Source: Candidatus Mediterraneibacter excrementigallinarum
GTDB taxonomy: Bacteria; Bacillota; Clostridia; Lachnospirales; Lachnospiraceae
Direction: 5' to 3'
DNA: 61,915 nt
Assembly (NCBI GenBank): GCA_019120075.1
Contig: DWVT01000204.1
Location: 1 to 61,915, forward strand
Both the position numbers and the translations under genes were made by a program. Below are positions 10,089 through 17,584 of this stretch, in pieces. The notes below the pieces were generated by a model. It had not been told where the DNA came from, searched no databases, and saw only the letters and a list, made by a program, of their open reading frames with translations. Numbering within the stretch: the first letter of the stretch is position 1; every line of letters begins with the position of its first letter.

Positions 10089-10958
10089 ATGCAGTCACCA
10101 AAGAGAAACTTTCCGACAGAATACGGAGTCCGCGCCATGCCTTCCGGCTCTCTTGCCGAGTCCTTCCCCTTCTATATAAAAGAGTGCGGATTCTGCAGCG
10201 AAAGAAAATTTGTACCCGGGAAACAATACAGTTATAATGATTATCTTCTGCTCTACTCTATAGACGGCACTGCGCGTTATACAAAAACCAAAACTACAGT
10301 TTATACCCAGCCGCATTCTGTAGTCATGTCCGCATGTAACACGCCTCTTACTTTTACAAGGGTTTCACGGGAATGGAACTTCTTTTATTTTATTATTGGA
10401 GGAAGCCATGCGAAACTTTTTTATAATCTGGTCCGCACGCAGAATAACATCATTCTCAGCAATCCTTTTGTAAGTGTACTGGACTCCTGCATCGAGCTCT
10501 ACAATATCCTTTACAACGCAGAAGATCCTGCCAGGGACACCTGGCTTTATCTCAACTCGTCACTTCTGATCCAGAATATCTTTAACACGCTCTACGAGCT
10601 CGGGCACAATATCCGGAAGATCAAAGAACTGACGCCTGCCCAGGAAACTGTTGTAAACATGGCTCTAAAATATATATCCGATAATTATAAGAACGAACTG
10701 GATATTGATACGATATGCAATGAGATCAGCTTTTCAAAATACTATTTCTGTAAGATCTTCAAAAGGCAGATGGGAATTACTGTCCACCAGTATGTAAACG
10801 AATTCCGGATCAACAAGGCAAAGGAACTTCTGGCCTACAGCAAACTTTCCGTCAACTCGATTTCAACACAGGTTGGATTTAAAACTCCTCTCACTTTCAT
10901 GAGAGCATTTGAGCGTTCAGTCCACATGACCCCAAGCGAATATCGCAGCTATTATTGA
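10089..10958 (+). CDS. AraC-family transcriptional regulator, divergent to the rhamnose-type importer
   Basis: A 289-residue regulator: an N-terminal cupin-like ligand domain (about 1-170) and a C-terminal AraC double HTH (about 190-289), with the second-helix signature SVNSISTQVGFKTPLTFMRAFERSVHMTPSEYR-type pattern ending in PSEYR. I chose the ATG at 10089 rather than 9979 because GGAGGAAT sits directly before it; the upstream frame is AT-rich leader. Divergent arrangement with the importer operon makes it the likely activator of that operon, responding to rhamnose or fucose. One of three AraC-type one-component regulators in the window. Confidence 0.88.
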   Translation: MQSPKRNFPTEYGVRAMPSGSLAESFPFYIKECGFCSERKFVPGKQYSYNDYLLLYSIDGTARYTKTKTTVYTQPHSVVMSACNTPLTFTRVSREWNFFYFIIGGSHAKLFYNLVRTQNNIILSNPFVSVLDSCIELYNILYNAEDPARDTWLYLNSSLLIQNIFNTLYELGHNIRKIKELTPAQETVVNMALKYISDNYKNELDIDTICNEISFSKYYFCKIFKRQMGITVHQYVNEFRINKAKELLAYSKLSVNSISTQVGFKTPLTFMRAFERSVHMTPSEYRSYY

Positions 10959-11065
10959 TCAACACTTTCTGACAGGCACTCATGCGGCTCCGACAGTCTC
11001 TTAAGGGGATTGCAAACGACCGCCAGGTTCTCGGACAATCCCGCAGTTTGGCCTGCTAATGACGT

Positions 11066-11110
11066 AAAAAAGACCGGAACAGCTGCAGTTTTTATACAGC
11101 TGCCCGGTCT
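11066..11110 (-). terminator. Terminator after the DeoR/iron-ADH pair
   Basis: Minus-strand stem AGACCGGGCAGCTG / CAGCTGTTCCGGTCT followed by TTTTT, 35 bp after the alcohol dehydrogenase stop. It closes the long BMC transcription unit or its DeoR-ADH tail. Confidence 0.9.
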
Positions 11111-11144
11111 TCTTCTGTTGTCCCAGCGGAAGGTTCCACCTTTC

Positions 11145-12290
11145 TCACCAGAGATTTTTATAAATATTTATCACATCCGCCTTTGTAGGCACCCTCGGAT
11201 TCGTCGCAGTGCAGGCATCTGCCAGCGCCGCGTCCGCCATTCTCTCAATGGCTCCGAAGTACTCCTCTTCGGAAATCGTCCCCATCTGTGAGATTGAAAG
11301 CGGAATATCCATTTCTTTAAGCATGAACTGTACCCAGTTTACAAGAGATCTCACAGTCATGATCTTATTGTAACTGCTGAGACCTAAGATCTGCGCCACT
11401 GTGGAATATCTCTTCACTGCGGGCAGATACTCCGTGCGGCTCTTGCTGTGCTTGTTGATATCACTGTTAAATTCAATGATATGCGGCAGAAGCATTGCGT
11501 TGGCGCGCCCGTGCGGGATGTGGAAGGTAGCCCCCAGCTGATGAGCCATCCCGTGATTCAGACCCAGGGACGCCGCATTAAAGGCAAGGCCGGCAAGGCA
11601 TGATGCGGAATGCATCTTCTGTCTCGCATGGGTGTCATTCCCGTCCAGATAAGCCCGGAGCAGGAACACGCCGCAGATCTCGATCGCCTTTTCCGCAAGA
11701 GCGGTGGAGAAATCACTCCGGTTAATGCTTACACACGCTTCCAGTGCATGGGTAAATACATCCATTCCTGTATCTGCCGTCACGGCAGGAGGAACACTCT
11801 TGACCAGTTCCGCATCGAGGATCGCCTCATCCGGCGTCATGGAATAGGACACCAGCGGATACTTCACCTGCTCAGCAGGATCCGTCACCACTGCAAAGGA
11901 CGTCACCTCGGATCCGGTCCCGCTTGTCGTCGGGATCGCGATCAGGCCTACGTCACTGTAATGATCTACTCTCAGTGCAAATTCACGGATCGACTTCGAA
12001 GAATCGATAGCTGATCCTCCGCCCACTGCAACAATAGCATCCGGACGGTACTCCAGCATCTTCTTTACACCTTCACTGATCTTCTCGATCGGCGGATCCG
12101 GCACTACATCCTTAAAGATATCGTACTCCTTTCCGCCACGTTTCAATGGTGCTGTCACCAGATCCATCATCTCATTCTCCGCTACGAAAGGATCTGTGAC
12201 AATGAGCACTTTCCTGTATGGGATCTCGGCAAGACGATCCAGGGCCTGATCCCCAAAATAGATTTTTGTTTTAATGTCAAAGCTTTTCAT
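11145..12290 (-). CDS. Iron-containing alcohol dehydrogenase (PduQ-like, lactaldehyde/propanediol type)
   Basis: A group III Fe-dependent alcohol dehydrogenase of 381 residues with an N-terminal NAD-binding half (VGGGSAIDSSK) and a C-terminal helical metal-binding half (MDVFTHALEA ... LNHGMAHQLG ... HGRANAMLLPH supplies the His ligands). It would reduce L-lactaldehyde to 1,2-propanediol, or a related aldehyde, using NADH. No encapsulation peptide is visible, unlike the Zn-ADH of the same locus, so it may work outside the shell. I chose the ATG at 12290 (AGAGGAAGG upstream) over an in-frame start at 12326. It lies 13 nt after the DeoR gene. Confidence 0.88.
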   Translation of the reverse strand: MKSFDIKTKIYFGDQALDRLAEIPYRKVLIVTDPFVAENEMMDLVTAPLKRGGKEYDIFKDVVPDPPIEKISEGVKKMLEYRPDAIVAVGGGSAIDSSKSIREFALRVDHYSDVGLIAIPTTSGTGSEVTSFAVVTDPAEQVKYPLVSYSMTPDEAILDAELVKSVPPAVTADTGMDVFTHALEACVSINRSDFSTALAEKAIEICGVFLLRAYLDGNDTHARQKMHSASCLAGLAFNAASLGLNHGMAHQLGATFHIPHGRANAMLLPHIIEFNSDINKHSKSRTEYLPAVKRYSTVAQILGLSSYNKIMTVRSLVNWVQFMLKEMDIPLSISQMGTISEEEYFGAIERMADAALADACTATNPRVPTKADVINIYKNLW

Positions 12291-12303
12291 AACTGACCTT
12301 CCT

Positions 12304-13074
12304 CTATTCGGGATAGACACATTCAATTCCCGAATCTTTAAATACCTGAAGCCACTTTGCCTCCGGCTTTTCGTCCGTAATCACCATCGTGATATCTTCC
12401 AGAGTTCCTATCTCTGTAAACGCGACCTTATCAAACTTGCTGCTGTCCACAGCCAGTATCTTCTCTCTGGCAGACTGCAGCATGGTTCTTTTATTGTTCG
12501 CATGCAGATCATCAGAATCCGTAAAACCGGCCGTTATATCAATCCCTTTGCATGAGATGACAGCCTTATCTACATGGTAGTTTCTCAGCATCTTATCTGT
12601 CTGAGGTCCGACCAGAGCAAAAGAACCTTCCCTGGAGACACCGCCCGTGGAAAGGATCGTCCAGTCCTGAGCGTCAAAGAGTTCAATAATGATCTCTATA
12701 GAATTTGTGATGATCGTAAGGTTCTTACGTCCTTTCTCCTGAAGGGCCTTCGCGATATAAACCGCGGTGGAACTCGCATCAAGCATGATGCTGTCCCCGT
12801 CCCTCACCCGTTCCGCGACCTGTGCTGCGATATGCTGTTTTCCTACTATGTTACGGTTTTTTCTGATGTTAAAGGGCAGGTCAATGTTGATATTTTCGTT
12901 GATGACAGCTCCGCCGTAGCTTTTAATGGCATATCCGTCATTGACCAGCTTTTCAAGATCCCTTCGGATCGTCTCTTCCGAGACATCATAGATCTGACTC
13001 AGTTCACTTACAACAACTCTTCTGTCGGTCTGCAGTTTTTCCAGTATTTCGTTACGTCTCTCTATTGCCAGCAT
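12304..13074 (-). CDS. DeoR-family repressor of the BMC locus
   Basis: A 256-residue regulator: an N-terminal DeoR winged HTH (about 1-57, RRVVVSELSQIYDVSEETIRRDLEKL) and a sugar-phosphate-sensing DeoR C-terminal domain (GDSIMLDASSTAVYIAKAL). Members usually respond to a phosphorylated sugar intermediate. AGGAGG precedes the start. Its place between the shell genes and the iron-ADH suggests it controls this locus. The inverted repeat ACAAAAC-N5-GTTTTGT at 21854-21872 next to an internal promoter is the best operator candidate. Fuculose- or rhamnulose-1-phosphate would be a natural inducer (inference). Confidence 0.9.
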   Translation of the reverse strand: MLAIERRNEILEKLQTDRRVVVSELSQIYDVSEETIRRDLEKLVNDGYAIKSYGGAVINENINIDLPFNIRKNRNIVGKQHIAAQVAERVRDGDSIMLDASSTAVYIAKALQEKGRKNLTIITNSIEIIIELFDAQDWTILSTGGVSREGSFALVGPQTDKMLRNYHVDKAVISCKGIDITAGFTDSDDLHANNKRTMLQSAREKILAVDSSKFDKVAFTEIGTLEDITMVITDEKPEAKWLQVFKDSGIECVYPE

Positions 13075-13191
13075 TCCACTGCCTCCTGCCTGTAACAGAA
13101 CAGGCCCTCCGGCCGCTCATATCATGCTTCGGCACGCTTGCCGCATAAGCGCATGTAAAGCAGGGGGAGAGCCTGTCATTCTGTCCTTATA

Positions 13192-13217
13192 AAAGCGGAC
13201 ATACCAAAATCCGCTTT
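13192..13217 (-). terminator. Weak terminator-like hairpin after the BMC genes
   Basis: AAAGCGGA / TCCGCTTT arms with a 10-nt loop, then TTATAAGG on the minus strand. The U-tract is poor, so partial read-through into DeoR and the iron-ADH is likely. The rest of 13075-13262 shows no gene. Confidence 0.45.
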
Positions 13218-13262
13218 GTTGCTGTCTCGTAGACACAGACTGCTCCGCAGTTCTGCGTTCAG

Positions 13263-13811
13263 TTACAAGATCGCGTCACGGATCTGAGCATCAGGATGAG
13301 CAATAACGGAGGAGTCAAGGAACATTCCTCTGTCTTTGATCGATTCCTTTGCCCTTTCGATCGCCGCCTCAACCGCAGCGACCTCGCCGGTCAGCAGCAT
13401 GTAGGACTTTCCGCACATGCCTCTCGCGATTCTAAGTTCGATCAGATCCACGATCGCTGTCTTTGCAGCCTCATCCGCCGCAACGATAATGGAGGCCGCA
13501 TCATATGTCTCCAGAATTCCCAGCGCCGACACATCCTCAATCTGAGCCGCGCCATAGATAGCCGGAAAGATGGATTCATGGGGGTTGCCCAGCACAAAAC
13601 TGTCGATCAGATGGAAGCCGTGCAGTTCTCTGGCATTGTCAACTGCCGCCTTAACGGCGCTTAAGTCTCCTGTAATGATCGCAATATATTTGCCCGGACA
13701 TACGGTCTGTGCTTCTATTATACTGACTTCAGAGGTTTTAACCATTGCATCGGCAGCGGTGATACCTGCTGAAACAGTCTTATATTCTACCATTCCAATT
13801 GCCTTACTCAT
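13263..13811 (-). CDS. pduT: BMC-T shell protein with Fe-S cysteine (PduT-like)
   Basis: A 182-residue protein of two fused BMC domains (about 1-90 and 95-182), forming a trimeric pseudohexamer in the shell. With the ATG at 13811, the cysteine in QTVCPGK is residue 38, the same number as the Cys that binds a [4Fe-4S] cluster at the three-fold pore of Citrobacter PduT (known for the family). That makes it a likely electron conduit through the shell to the adjacent PduS. An upstream GTG at 13820 has no usable ribosome-site spacing. It overlaps the pduS stop by 8 nt and is the last shell gene of the operon. Confidence 0.92.
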   Translation of the reverse strand: MSKAIGMVEYKTVSAGITAADAMVKTSEVSIIEAQTVCPGKYIAIITGDLSAVKAAVDNARELHGFHLIDSFVLGNPHESIFPAIYGAAQIEDVSALGILETYDAASIIVAADEAAKTAIVDLIELRIARGMCGKSYMLLTGEVAAVEAAIERAKESIKDRGMFLDSSVIAHPDAQIRDAIL

Positions 13812-15150
13812 TGCCTGCACGTCCTTCCTGAGTTTCTATGATAACATATTTCTCATTTACTTCAGTCACTGTTCCGGTAACCGACGCATGGATTCCCACG
13901 CTCAGGCCTTTCCCCGGTTCAGCGATCATCTGGCCTTTTGTTACTTTGTCGCCCTTTTTCACGATCGCCGATGCCGGCGCGCCTATATGCTGACTCAGCA
14001 GGATCCTGACTTTCTTCACCTTTACCTCGGACTCATCCAGAGGCGCTTCTCTGTTATATTTTGTCAGGTCAAGCCTTGCCATCAGCCGCTCCATCGGAAC
14101 CTTCCTGTACTCTCTCTCGGGTCCCACCGGCTTTGCTTCCACCTTTGGAGCCCGGATGCCGTTTGCCCTCAGTCCTGCTTTATATTCTGCCATAAGGCTT
14201 CTCGGTGAAAGCCCCTGGAAACAGGAATACATCTCACAGAGTCCGCAGGACGAACAGAACATCGTATTCACAAAGATATTCGGCTCCTGTATGTCTTTAC
14301 AGGTCGCTGCAAGCATGAATCTGTTCGGTTCGATCGGATGACCGAGAAGATGTCTCGGGCACAGATCCGTACACATTGTACACTGACAGCAGCATGCTGC
14401 CGCGCGTTTCATGTCGATTGAATTCTTTTTCAGTTTCTTCTGTATGATAAAATGGTCTTCCGGAAGTACCAGTATCGCATTCGTCGTCTTTGTCACCGGC
14501 TGCGCCCCTGTCCCGATATTTCCCATCATCGGTCCACCTACGAAATAGACCGGATTCGGGGTCGTCACACGGCCTGCACAGGCCACCACTTCATCGAGAG
14601 GTGTCCCGATCGGAACACGTACAGTAACAGGATTCTCGACTTCTGCAACTACAGATACAAGTTTATCCTCCACAGGAGTGTTCTCATGTACTGCTCTGTA
14701 TACATTGTAAACTGTCTCGACATTAAATACAGCTACGCCGCTCTCGATCGGAAGGCCTCCGGGCCTTACCACTTTTCCTGTCACTTCATAGATGAGCACA
14801 ACCTCATCACCGGCAGGATATACCTCATCCAGAAGCCCCAGTCTTGCTTCCGGATACTTTCCAATCACAGCCTCCACTGCGGCTATGGTCTTTTTGTAAG
14901 CTTTTTTGATCCCGATGATGATCTCTTTTGCACCTACGGTTTCTCCGATCATATGGAATGTATCTACGATCTCCTCCGCGTGCTTTTCCAGAAGCTGTCT
15001 GTGTAATCTCAGAAGCGGTTCACACTCTGCGCAGTTCAGGATGATCGTCTCTGCCCGCTCGTCCAGCTTTGCGTATGTCGGAAAGCCGGCTCCGCCTGCA
15101 CCTACGATCCCGTTCTGCTGCAGGATGCCGCTCAATTCTTTCATATCCAT
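13804..15150 (-). CDS. pduS: RnfC-like electron-transfer flavoprotein of the microcompartment (PduS-like)
   Basis: About 448 residues: an N-terminal RnfC-type NADH/FMN domain with GAGGAGFPT (17-25), a SLBB-like region, two [4Fe-4S] motifs in the second half (CCQCTMCTDLCP and CSSCGLCEMYSC), and a C-terminal barrel-sandwich/biotinyl-like segment (VKKGDKVTKGQMIAEPG). PduS proteins pass electrons between NADH, flavin and Fe-S and partner with PduT, encoded next. In Pdu systems PduS reduces cobalamin. No B12 enzyme is encoded here, so the job is more likely general NADH disposal (inference). The ATG at 15150 was chosen over far upstream starts that run into the eutN gene. Confidence 0.9.
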   Translation of the reverse strand: MDMKELSGILQQNGIVGAGGAGFPTYAKLDERAETIILNCAECEPLLRLHRQLLEKHAEEIVDTFHMIGETVGAKEIIIGIKKAYKKTIAAVEAVIGKYPEARLGLLDEVYPAGDEVVLIYEVTGKVVRPGGLPIESGVAVFNVETVYNVYRAVHENTPVEDKLVSVVAEVENPVTVRVPIGTPLDEVVACAGRVTTPNPVYFVGGPMMGNIGTGAQPVTKTTNAILVLPEDHFIIQKKLKKNSIDMKRAAACCCQCTMCTDLCPRHLLGHPIEPNRFMLAATCKDIQEPNIFVNTMFCSSCGLCEMYSCFQGLSPRSLMAEYKAGLRANGIRAPKVEAKPVGPEREYRKVPMERLMARLDLTKYNREAPLDESEVKVKKVRILLSQHIGAPASAIVKKGDKVTKGQMIAEPGKGLSVGIHASVTGTVTEVNEKYVIIETQEGRAGNE

Positions 15151-15157
15151 AATCTCA

Positions 15158-15424
15158 CTACTCCAGTCCTGTTCCATCGTCAATAATTCCAACGATCGCC
15201 GCATCGACCGGGGCGTCCGGCATGCCGCTTCCGATCCTTGCCGCGCTGCCCTGTGCCACGAGCACATACTCTCCGATACCGGCGCCGATCTTATCGATTG
15301 CAATGAGTTGTTTTGCACCGGACTGCATATGTTCCAAAACATCCACGATCATAAATTTATTGCCGACTAAATTTTCACATTTGCGTGTTGAAACAACGCT
15401 TCCGACAACCTTACCTATCAGCAT
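15158..15424 (-). CDS. eutN: EutN/CcmL-family pentameric shell vertex protein (BMC-P)
   Basis: An 88-residue single-domain protein of the EutN/CcmL family (MLIGKVVGSVVST ... LIAIDKIGAGIGEYVLVAQGSAAR), which forms pentamers capping the icosahedral shell vertices. The GAGIGEYVLVAQGSAAR segment is the family hallmark. Its start overlaps the pduL stop by 7 nt and pduS follows within 10 nt, so these three are translated together. It is the only BMC-P gene in the window. Length is normal for the family. Confidence 0.95.
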   Translation of the reverse strand: MLIGKVVGSVVSTRKCENLVGNKFMIVDVLEHMQSGAKQLIAIDKIGAGIGEYVLVAQGSAARIGSGMPDAPVDAAIVGIIDDGTGLE

Positions 15425-16068
15425 GATATGATCCTCACTGTATCTCCGGTCGCGATCTTCGCCGCGTTTGCCTCGTCCGTATCGATATGCATCTCAAGTG
15501 TAAAGCTGTCATCCACACGGATCTGTACATTATTGAAGATCGTCCCGCGCTCGTTATCTGCTTTTACAGAAACGATATCGCCGTCGTGTACTCCTGCCGC
15601 CATAGCGTCGCGGGGAGACATGTGGATATGTCTCTTTGCTATGATGCATCCCTCATCCAGGTAAATCGCGCCCTTCGGGCCGACAACTGCGATCGGAGCA
15701 GATCCTGCTACGTTTCCGGATTCTCTGATCGGCGCTTTCACGCCAAGTTTGATCGCATCTGTAGCAGATATCTCAACCTGAGTCTGTTTTCTCACAGGTC
15801 CGAGTACCCGGACATTCTCGATCGCGCGAAGCTTGAGCCCGACGATCGTGACTGTCTCGTTTGAAGCAAACTGTCCGCCCATCAGCTCTTTTCTTTTTGT
15901 GAGCTGATACCCTTTTCCGAACAGAGCCTCCACATGCTCCTGTGTGAGGTGGATATGACGCGCGGACACTCCGATCGGCACCAGATATCCTGCGTCATCG
16001 GAAGTTTTCTGTTTCTCAACCGCTTCCAGGACCAGTTTTGTAATTAATGCCACATTACTGTTATCCAT
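15418..16068 (-). CDS. pduL: Phosphate acyltransferase of the microcompartment (PduL)
   Basis: A 216-residue protein with two PTAC beta-barrel domains carrying zinc-binding His motifs (SARHIHLT near residue 35 and KRHIHMSPRDA near 144). PduL swaps CoA for phosphate on acyl-CoA, regenerating CoA inside the shell. Here lactoyl-CoA from the aldehyde dehydrogenase is the expected substrate (inference). The first about 20 residues (NSNVALITKLVLEAVEKQ) form an amphipathic helix followed by a linker, a typical encapsulation peptide. AAGGAGAATT precedes the start. A strong RNA hairpin at 16091-16128 separates it from the shell gene upstream. Confidence 0.94.
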   Translation of the reverse strand: MDNSNVALITKLVLEAVEKQKTSDDAGYLVPIGVSARHIHLTQEHVEALFGKGYQLTKRKELMGGQFASNETVTIVGLKLRAIENVRVLGPVRKQTQVEISATDAIKLGVKAPIRESGNVAGSAPIAVVGPKGAIYLDEGCIIAKRHIHMSPRDAMAAGVHDGDIVSVKADNERGTIFNNVQIRVDDSFTLEMHIDTDEANAAKIATGDTVRIISC

Positions 16069-16090
16069 ATTTCAATTCTCCTTGTATTTA

Positions 16091-16128
16091 CAGGGAACCG
16101 CAGAGATCATATTCTCTGCAGTTCCCTG
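16091..16128 (-). promoter_or_regulatory. Long stem-loop in the BMC mRNA between the last BMC-H gene and pduL
   Basis: Two 16-nt arms around a 6-nt loop. On the minus-strand RNA all 16 pairs form, with one U-G wobble; on the plus strand the same position is a C-A mismatch. There is no U-tract, so it is not a standard terminator. It may stabilise or process the mRNA and set the ratio of shell to enzyme genes (inference). Confidence 0.7.
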
Positions 16129-16185
16129 AATATTTAATTACGGTTCAGTCTTTTTGAGCGATGTGGCCAAACCCGCACCGGTCGA

Positions 16186-16590
16186 TTATTTCAGTACCGG
16201 GAGAATCTTTTCAACGTCGCTGTGCGGTCTCGGGATTACGTGTGTAGCTACAAGCTCGCCAAGTCTTCCTGCTGCCTCAGCTCCGGACTCAACTGCTGAT
16301 TTTACTGCTCCAACGTCTCCACGTACCATAACTGTTACAAGTCCGCTTCCGATCTTCTCTGTTCCTACAAGAACAACGTTAGCAGCTTTTAACATTGTAT
16401 CTGCCGCTTCGATAGATGCTACAAGACCTCTTGTTTCAATCATTCCTAATGCTTCCTGTGCCATTCTTCGTTCCTCCTTCTGAATCTGCGGTACGCTTTC
16501 CTGTACCTGTTCTGCCTTCTGCGCCGTCTTTCTTACTCTTCGTACAGTTTTGGCGGGCGCTTTGGCTGTTGTTTTCTTTTCCTCTGCCAT
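16186..16590 (-). CDS. BMC-H shell protein with basic N-terminal extension and an internal start
   Basis: 134 residues: a 42-residue Lys/Arg/Ala-rich tail ([14 protein letters not shown] ...) followed by a PduA/PduJ-type BMC domain ([14 protein letters not shown]). Both possible starts have strong ribosome sites: AGGAGG before the ATG at 16590, and AAGGAGGAA before the internal ATG at 16464. So a long tailed hexamer and a 92-residue ordinary form could both be made, much like PduB/PduB' in Pdu shells. The domain is roughly 83% identical by eye to the BMC-H at 16925-17206, indicating duplication. The basic tail could face the lumen and bind cargo or nucleic acid (inference). Confidence 0.92.
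   Translation of the reverse strand: MAEEKKTTAKAPAKTVRRVRKTAQKAEQVQESVPQIQKEERRMAQEALGMIETRGLVASIEAADTMLKAANVVLVGTEKIGSGLVTVMVRGDVGAVKSAVESGAEAAGRLGELVATHVIPRPHSDVEKILPVLK
16462..16479 (-). promoter_or_regulatory. Internal ribosome site and start codon inside the tailed BMC-H gene
   Basis: AAGGAGGAA at 16471-16479 lies 6 nt before an in-frame ATG (16462-16464) that begins exactly at the conserved BMC domain. The same bases also encode KEERR of the long form. Confidence 0.7.
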
Positions 16591-16603
16591 TTTAAACTGC
16601 CTC

Positions 16604-16888
16604 CTAACTTACACGGTTTGCGCTGTTGTTTACGATCTTGAGCACTTCCTCGTGAGGACTCGGGATCACAACGCGGCAAACCGGTTCTTTTATTCCGTTC
16701 GCTGCGGCAGCTTCAATGGCCTGCTTTACAGCGGATACGTCGCCGCGGATGATGATCGTGACCAGTCGTCCGCCCAGTTTCTTCTCCCATGTGACAAGCT
16801 GCACATCTGCGGTCTTGCACATGATATCGATGGCAACCACCGCTGCCGTTACACTCGGGATTTCAAAAAACCCATACGCTTTTCCCAT
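16604..16888 (-). CDS. BMC-H shell protein, divergent
   Basis: A 94-residue single BMC domain ([29 protein letters not shown]) forming a shell hexamer. It differs from its PduA-like neighbours: the usual pore-loop region has [14 protein letters not shown], and the start reads GFFEIPS rather than GMIETRG, a pattern of the EutM/PduK-like diverged hexamers. The C-terminus ends in a short polar tail. AAGGAG precedes the start. It probably tiles facets with different pore properties; the permeant is unknown. Confidence 0.93.
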   Translation of the reverse strand: MGKAYGFFEIPSVTAAVVAIDIMCKTADVQLVTWEKKLGGRLVTIIIRGDVSAVKQAIEAAAANGIKEPVCRVVIPSPHEEVLKIVNNSANRVS

Positions 16889-16924
16889 GAGACTGCTCCT
16901 TTACACTGTTGATGACGGACTATA

Positions 16925-17206
16925 CTAGATCGTAGGAAGGATCTTCTCCACATCGTTGTGCGGTCTCGGGATCACGTGTGTAGCTACGAGCTCTCCAAGT
17001 CTTCCTGCAGCGTCAGCGCCTGTCTCAACTGCTGCCTTAACAGCTCCTACATCGCCGCGTACCATAACCGTTACAAGTCCGCTTCCGATCTTCTCTGTTC
17101 CGATCAGTGTAACCTCAGCTGCTTTTGTCATTGCATCTGCAGCTTCGATTGCTGCCGTAAGACCTCTTGTTTCAATCATTCCTAATGCCTGCTGTGCCAT
17201 TGCCAT
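16925..17206 (-). CDS. pduA: BMC-H shell protein, PduA/PduJ type
   Basis: A 93-residue canonical BMC domain ([21 protein letters not shown] ... [22 protein letters not shown]), the major facet hexamer. The pore loop KIGSGL matches PduA-like pores that pass small polar metabolites. AGGAGGAAA precedes the start at 17206; a second ATG two codons on is also possible. Nearly the same sequence as the domain of the tailed BMC-H at 16186-16590. It lies 14 nt after the previous shell gene and is part of the shell block. Confidence 0.95.
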   Translation of the reverse strand: MAMAQQALGMIETRGLTAAIEAADAMTKAAEVTLIGTEKIGSGLVTVMVRGDVGAVKAAVETGADAAGRLGELVATHVIPRPHNDVEKILPTI

Positions 17207-17219
17207 TGTTCATTTCCTC

Positions 17220-17573
17220 CTAAATCTCTTCAATATCTTTGTCATTGATGATATGTGGTTCACCTTTATCTAATCCGGTGAGTTTCAGCATTTTTTCCGT
17301 ATCCTCTGTCGGTCCGGTGATCTCATATTCGTTCACAACGCCTGCCAGCTCCTCGGCTCTCGCCTTTGCCGCTTCAAGCGCCGCCGCAACATCGGATACG
17401 CTTCCGCGGAATTTGACCATGACGATCAGTGGTACGGGCAGTTCATCTGCATTTGCCGGTTTATTCTTATCGAAGGTCTCAAGCCATACATTTCCAGCTT
17501 TGCATCCGGCATCTGCCGCCGCAAACGCTGTAGCAAGCCCGAACACCTCCAGCATACCTACTGCTTCTCCCAT
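17220..17573 (-). CDS. BMC-H shell protein with insert and C-terminal extension
   Basis: A 117-residue BMC-domain protein (MGEAVGMLEVFGLATAFAAADAGCKAGNV). It carries an inserted loop (DKNKPANADELPVPL) before the central strand and a roughly 25-residue acidic tail after the domain, both absent from standard hexamers. Such variants occur in aldolase-type and GRM-type BMC loci of clostridia; their pore role is not settled. Translation starts 11 nt after the ADH stop with AAGGTGA as a modest ribosome site. First of four consecutive BMC-H genes. Confidence 0.9.
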   Translation of the reverse strand: MGEAVGMLEVFGLATAFAAADAGCKAGNVWLETFDKNKPANADELPVPLIVMVKFRGSVSDVAAALEAAKARAEELAGVVNEYEITGPTEDTEKMLKLTGLDKGEPHIINDKDIEEI

Positions 17574-17584
17574 AACGAATCACC

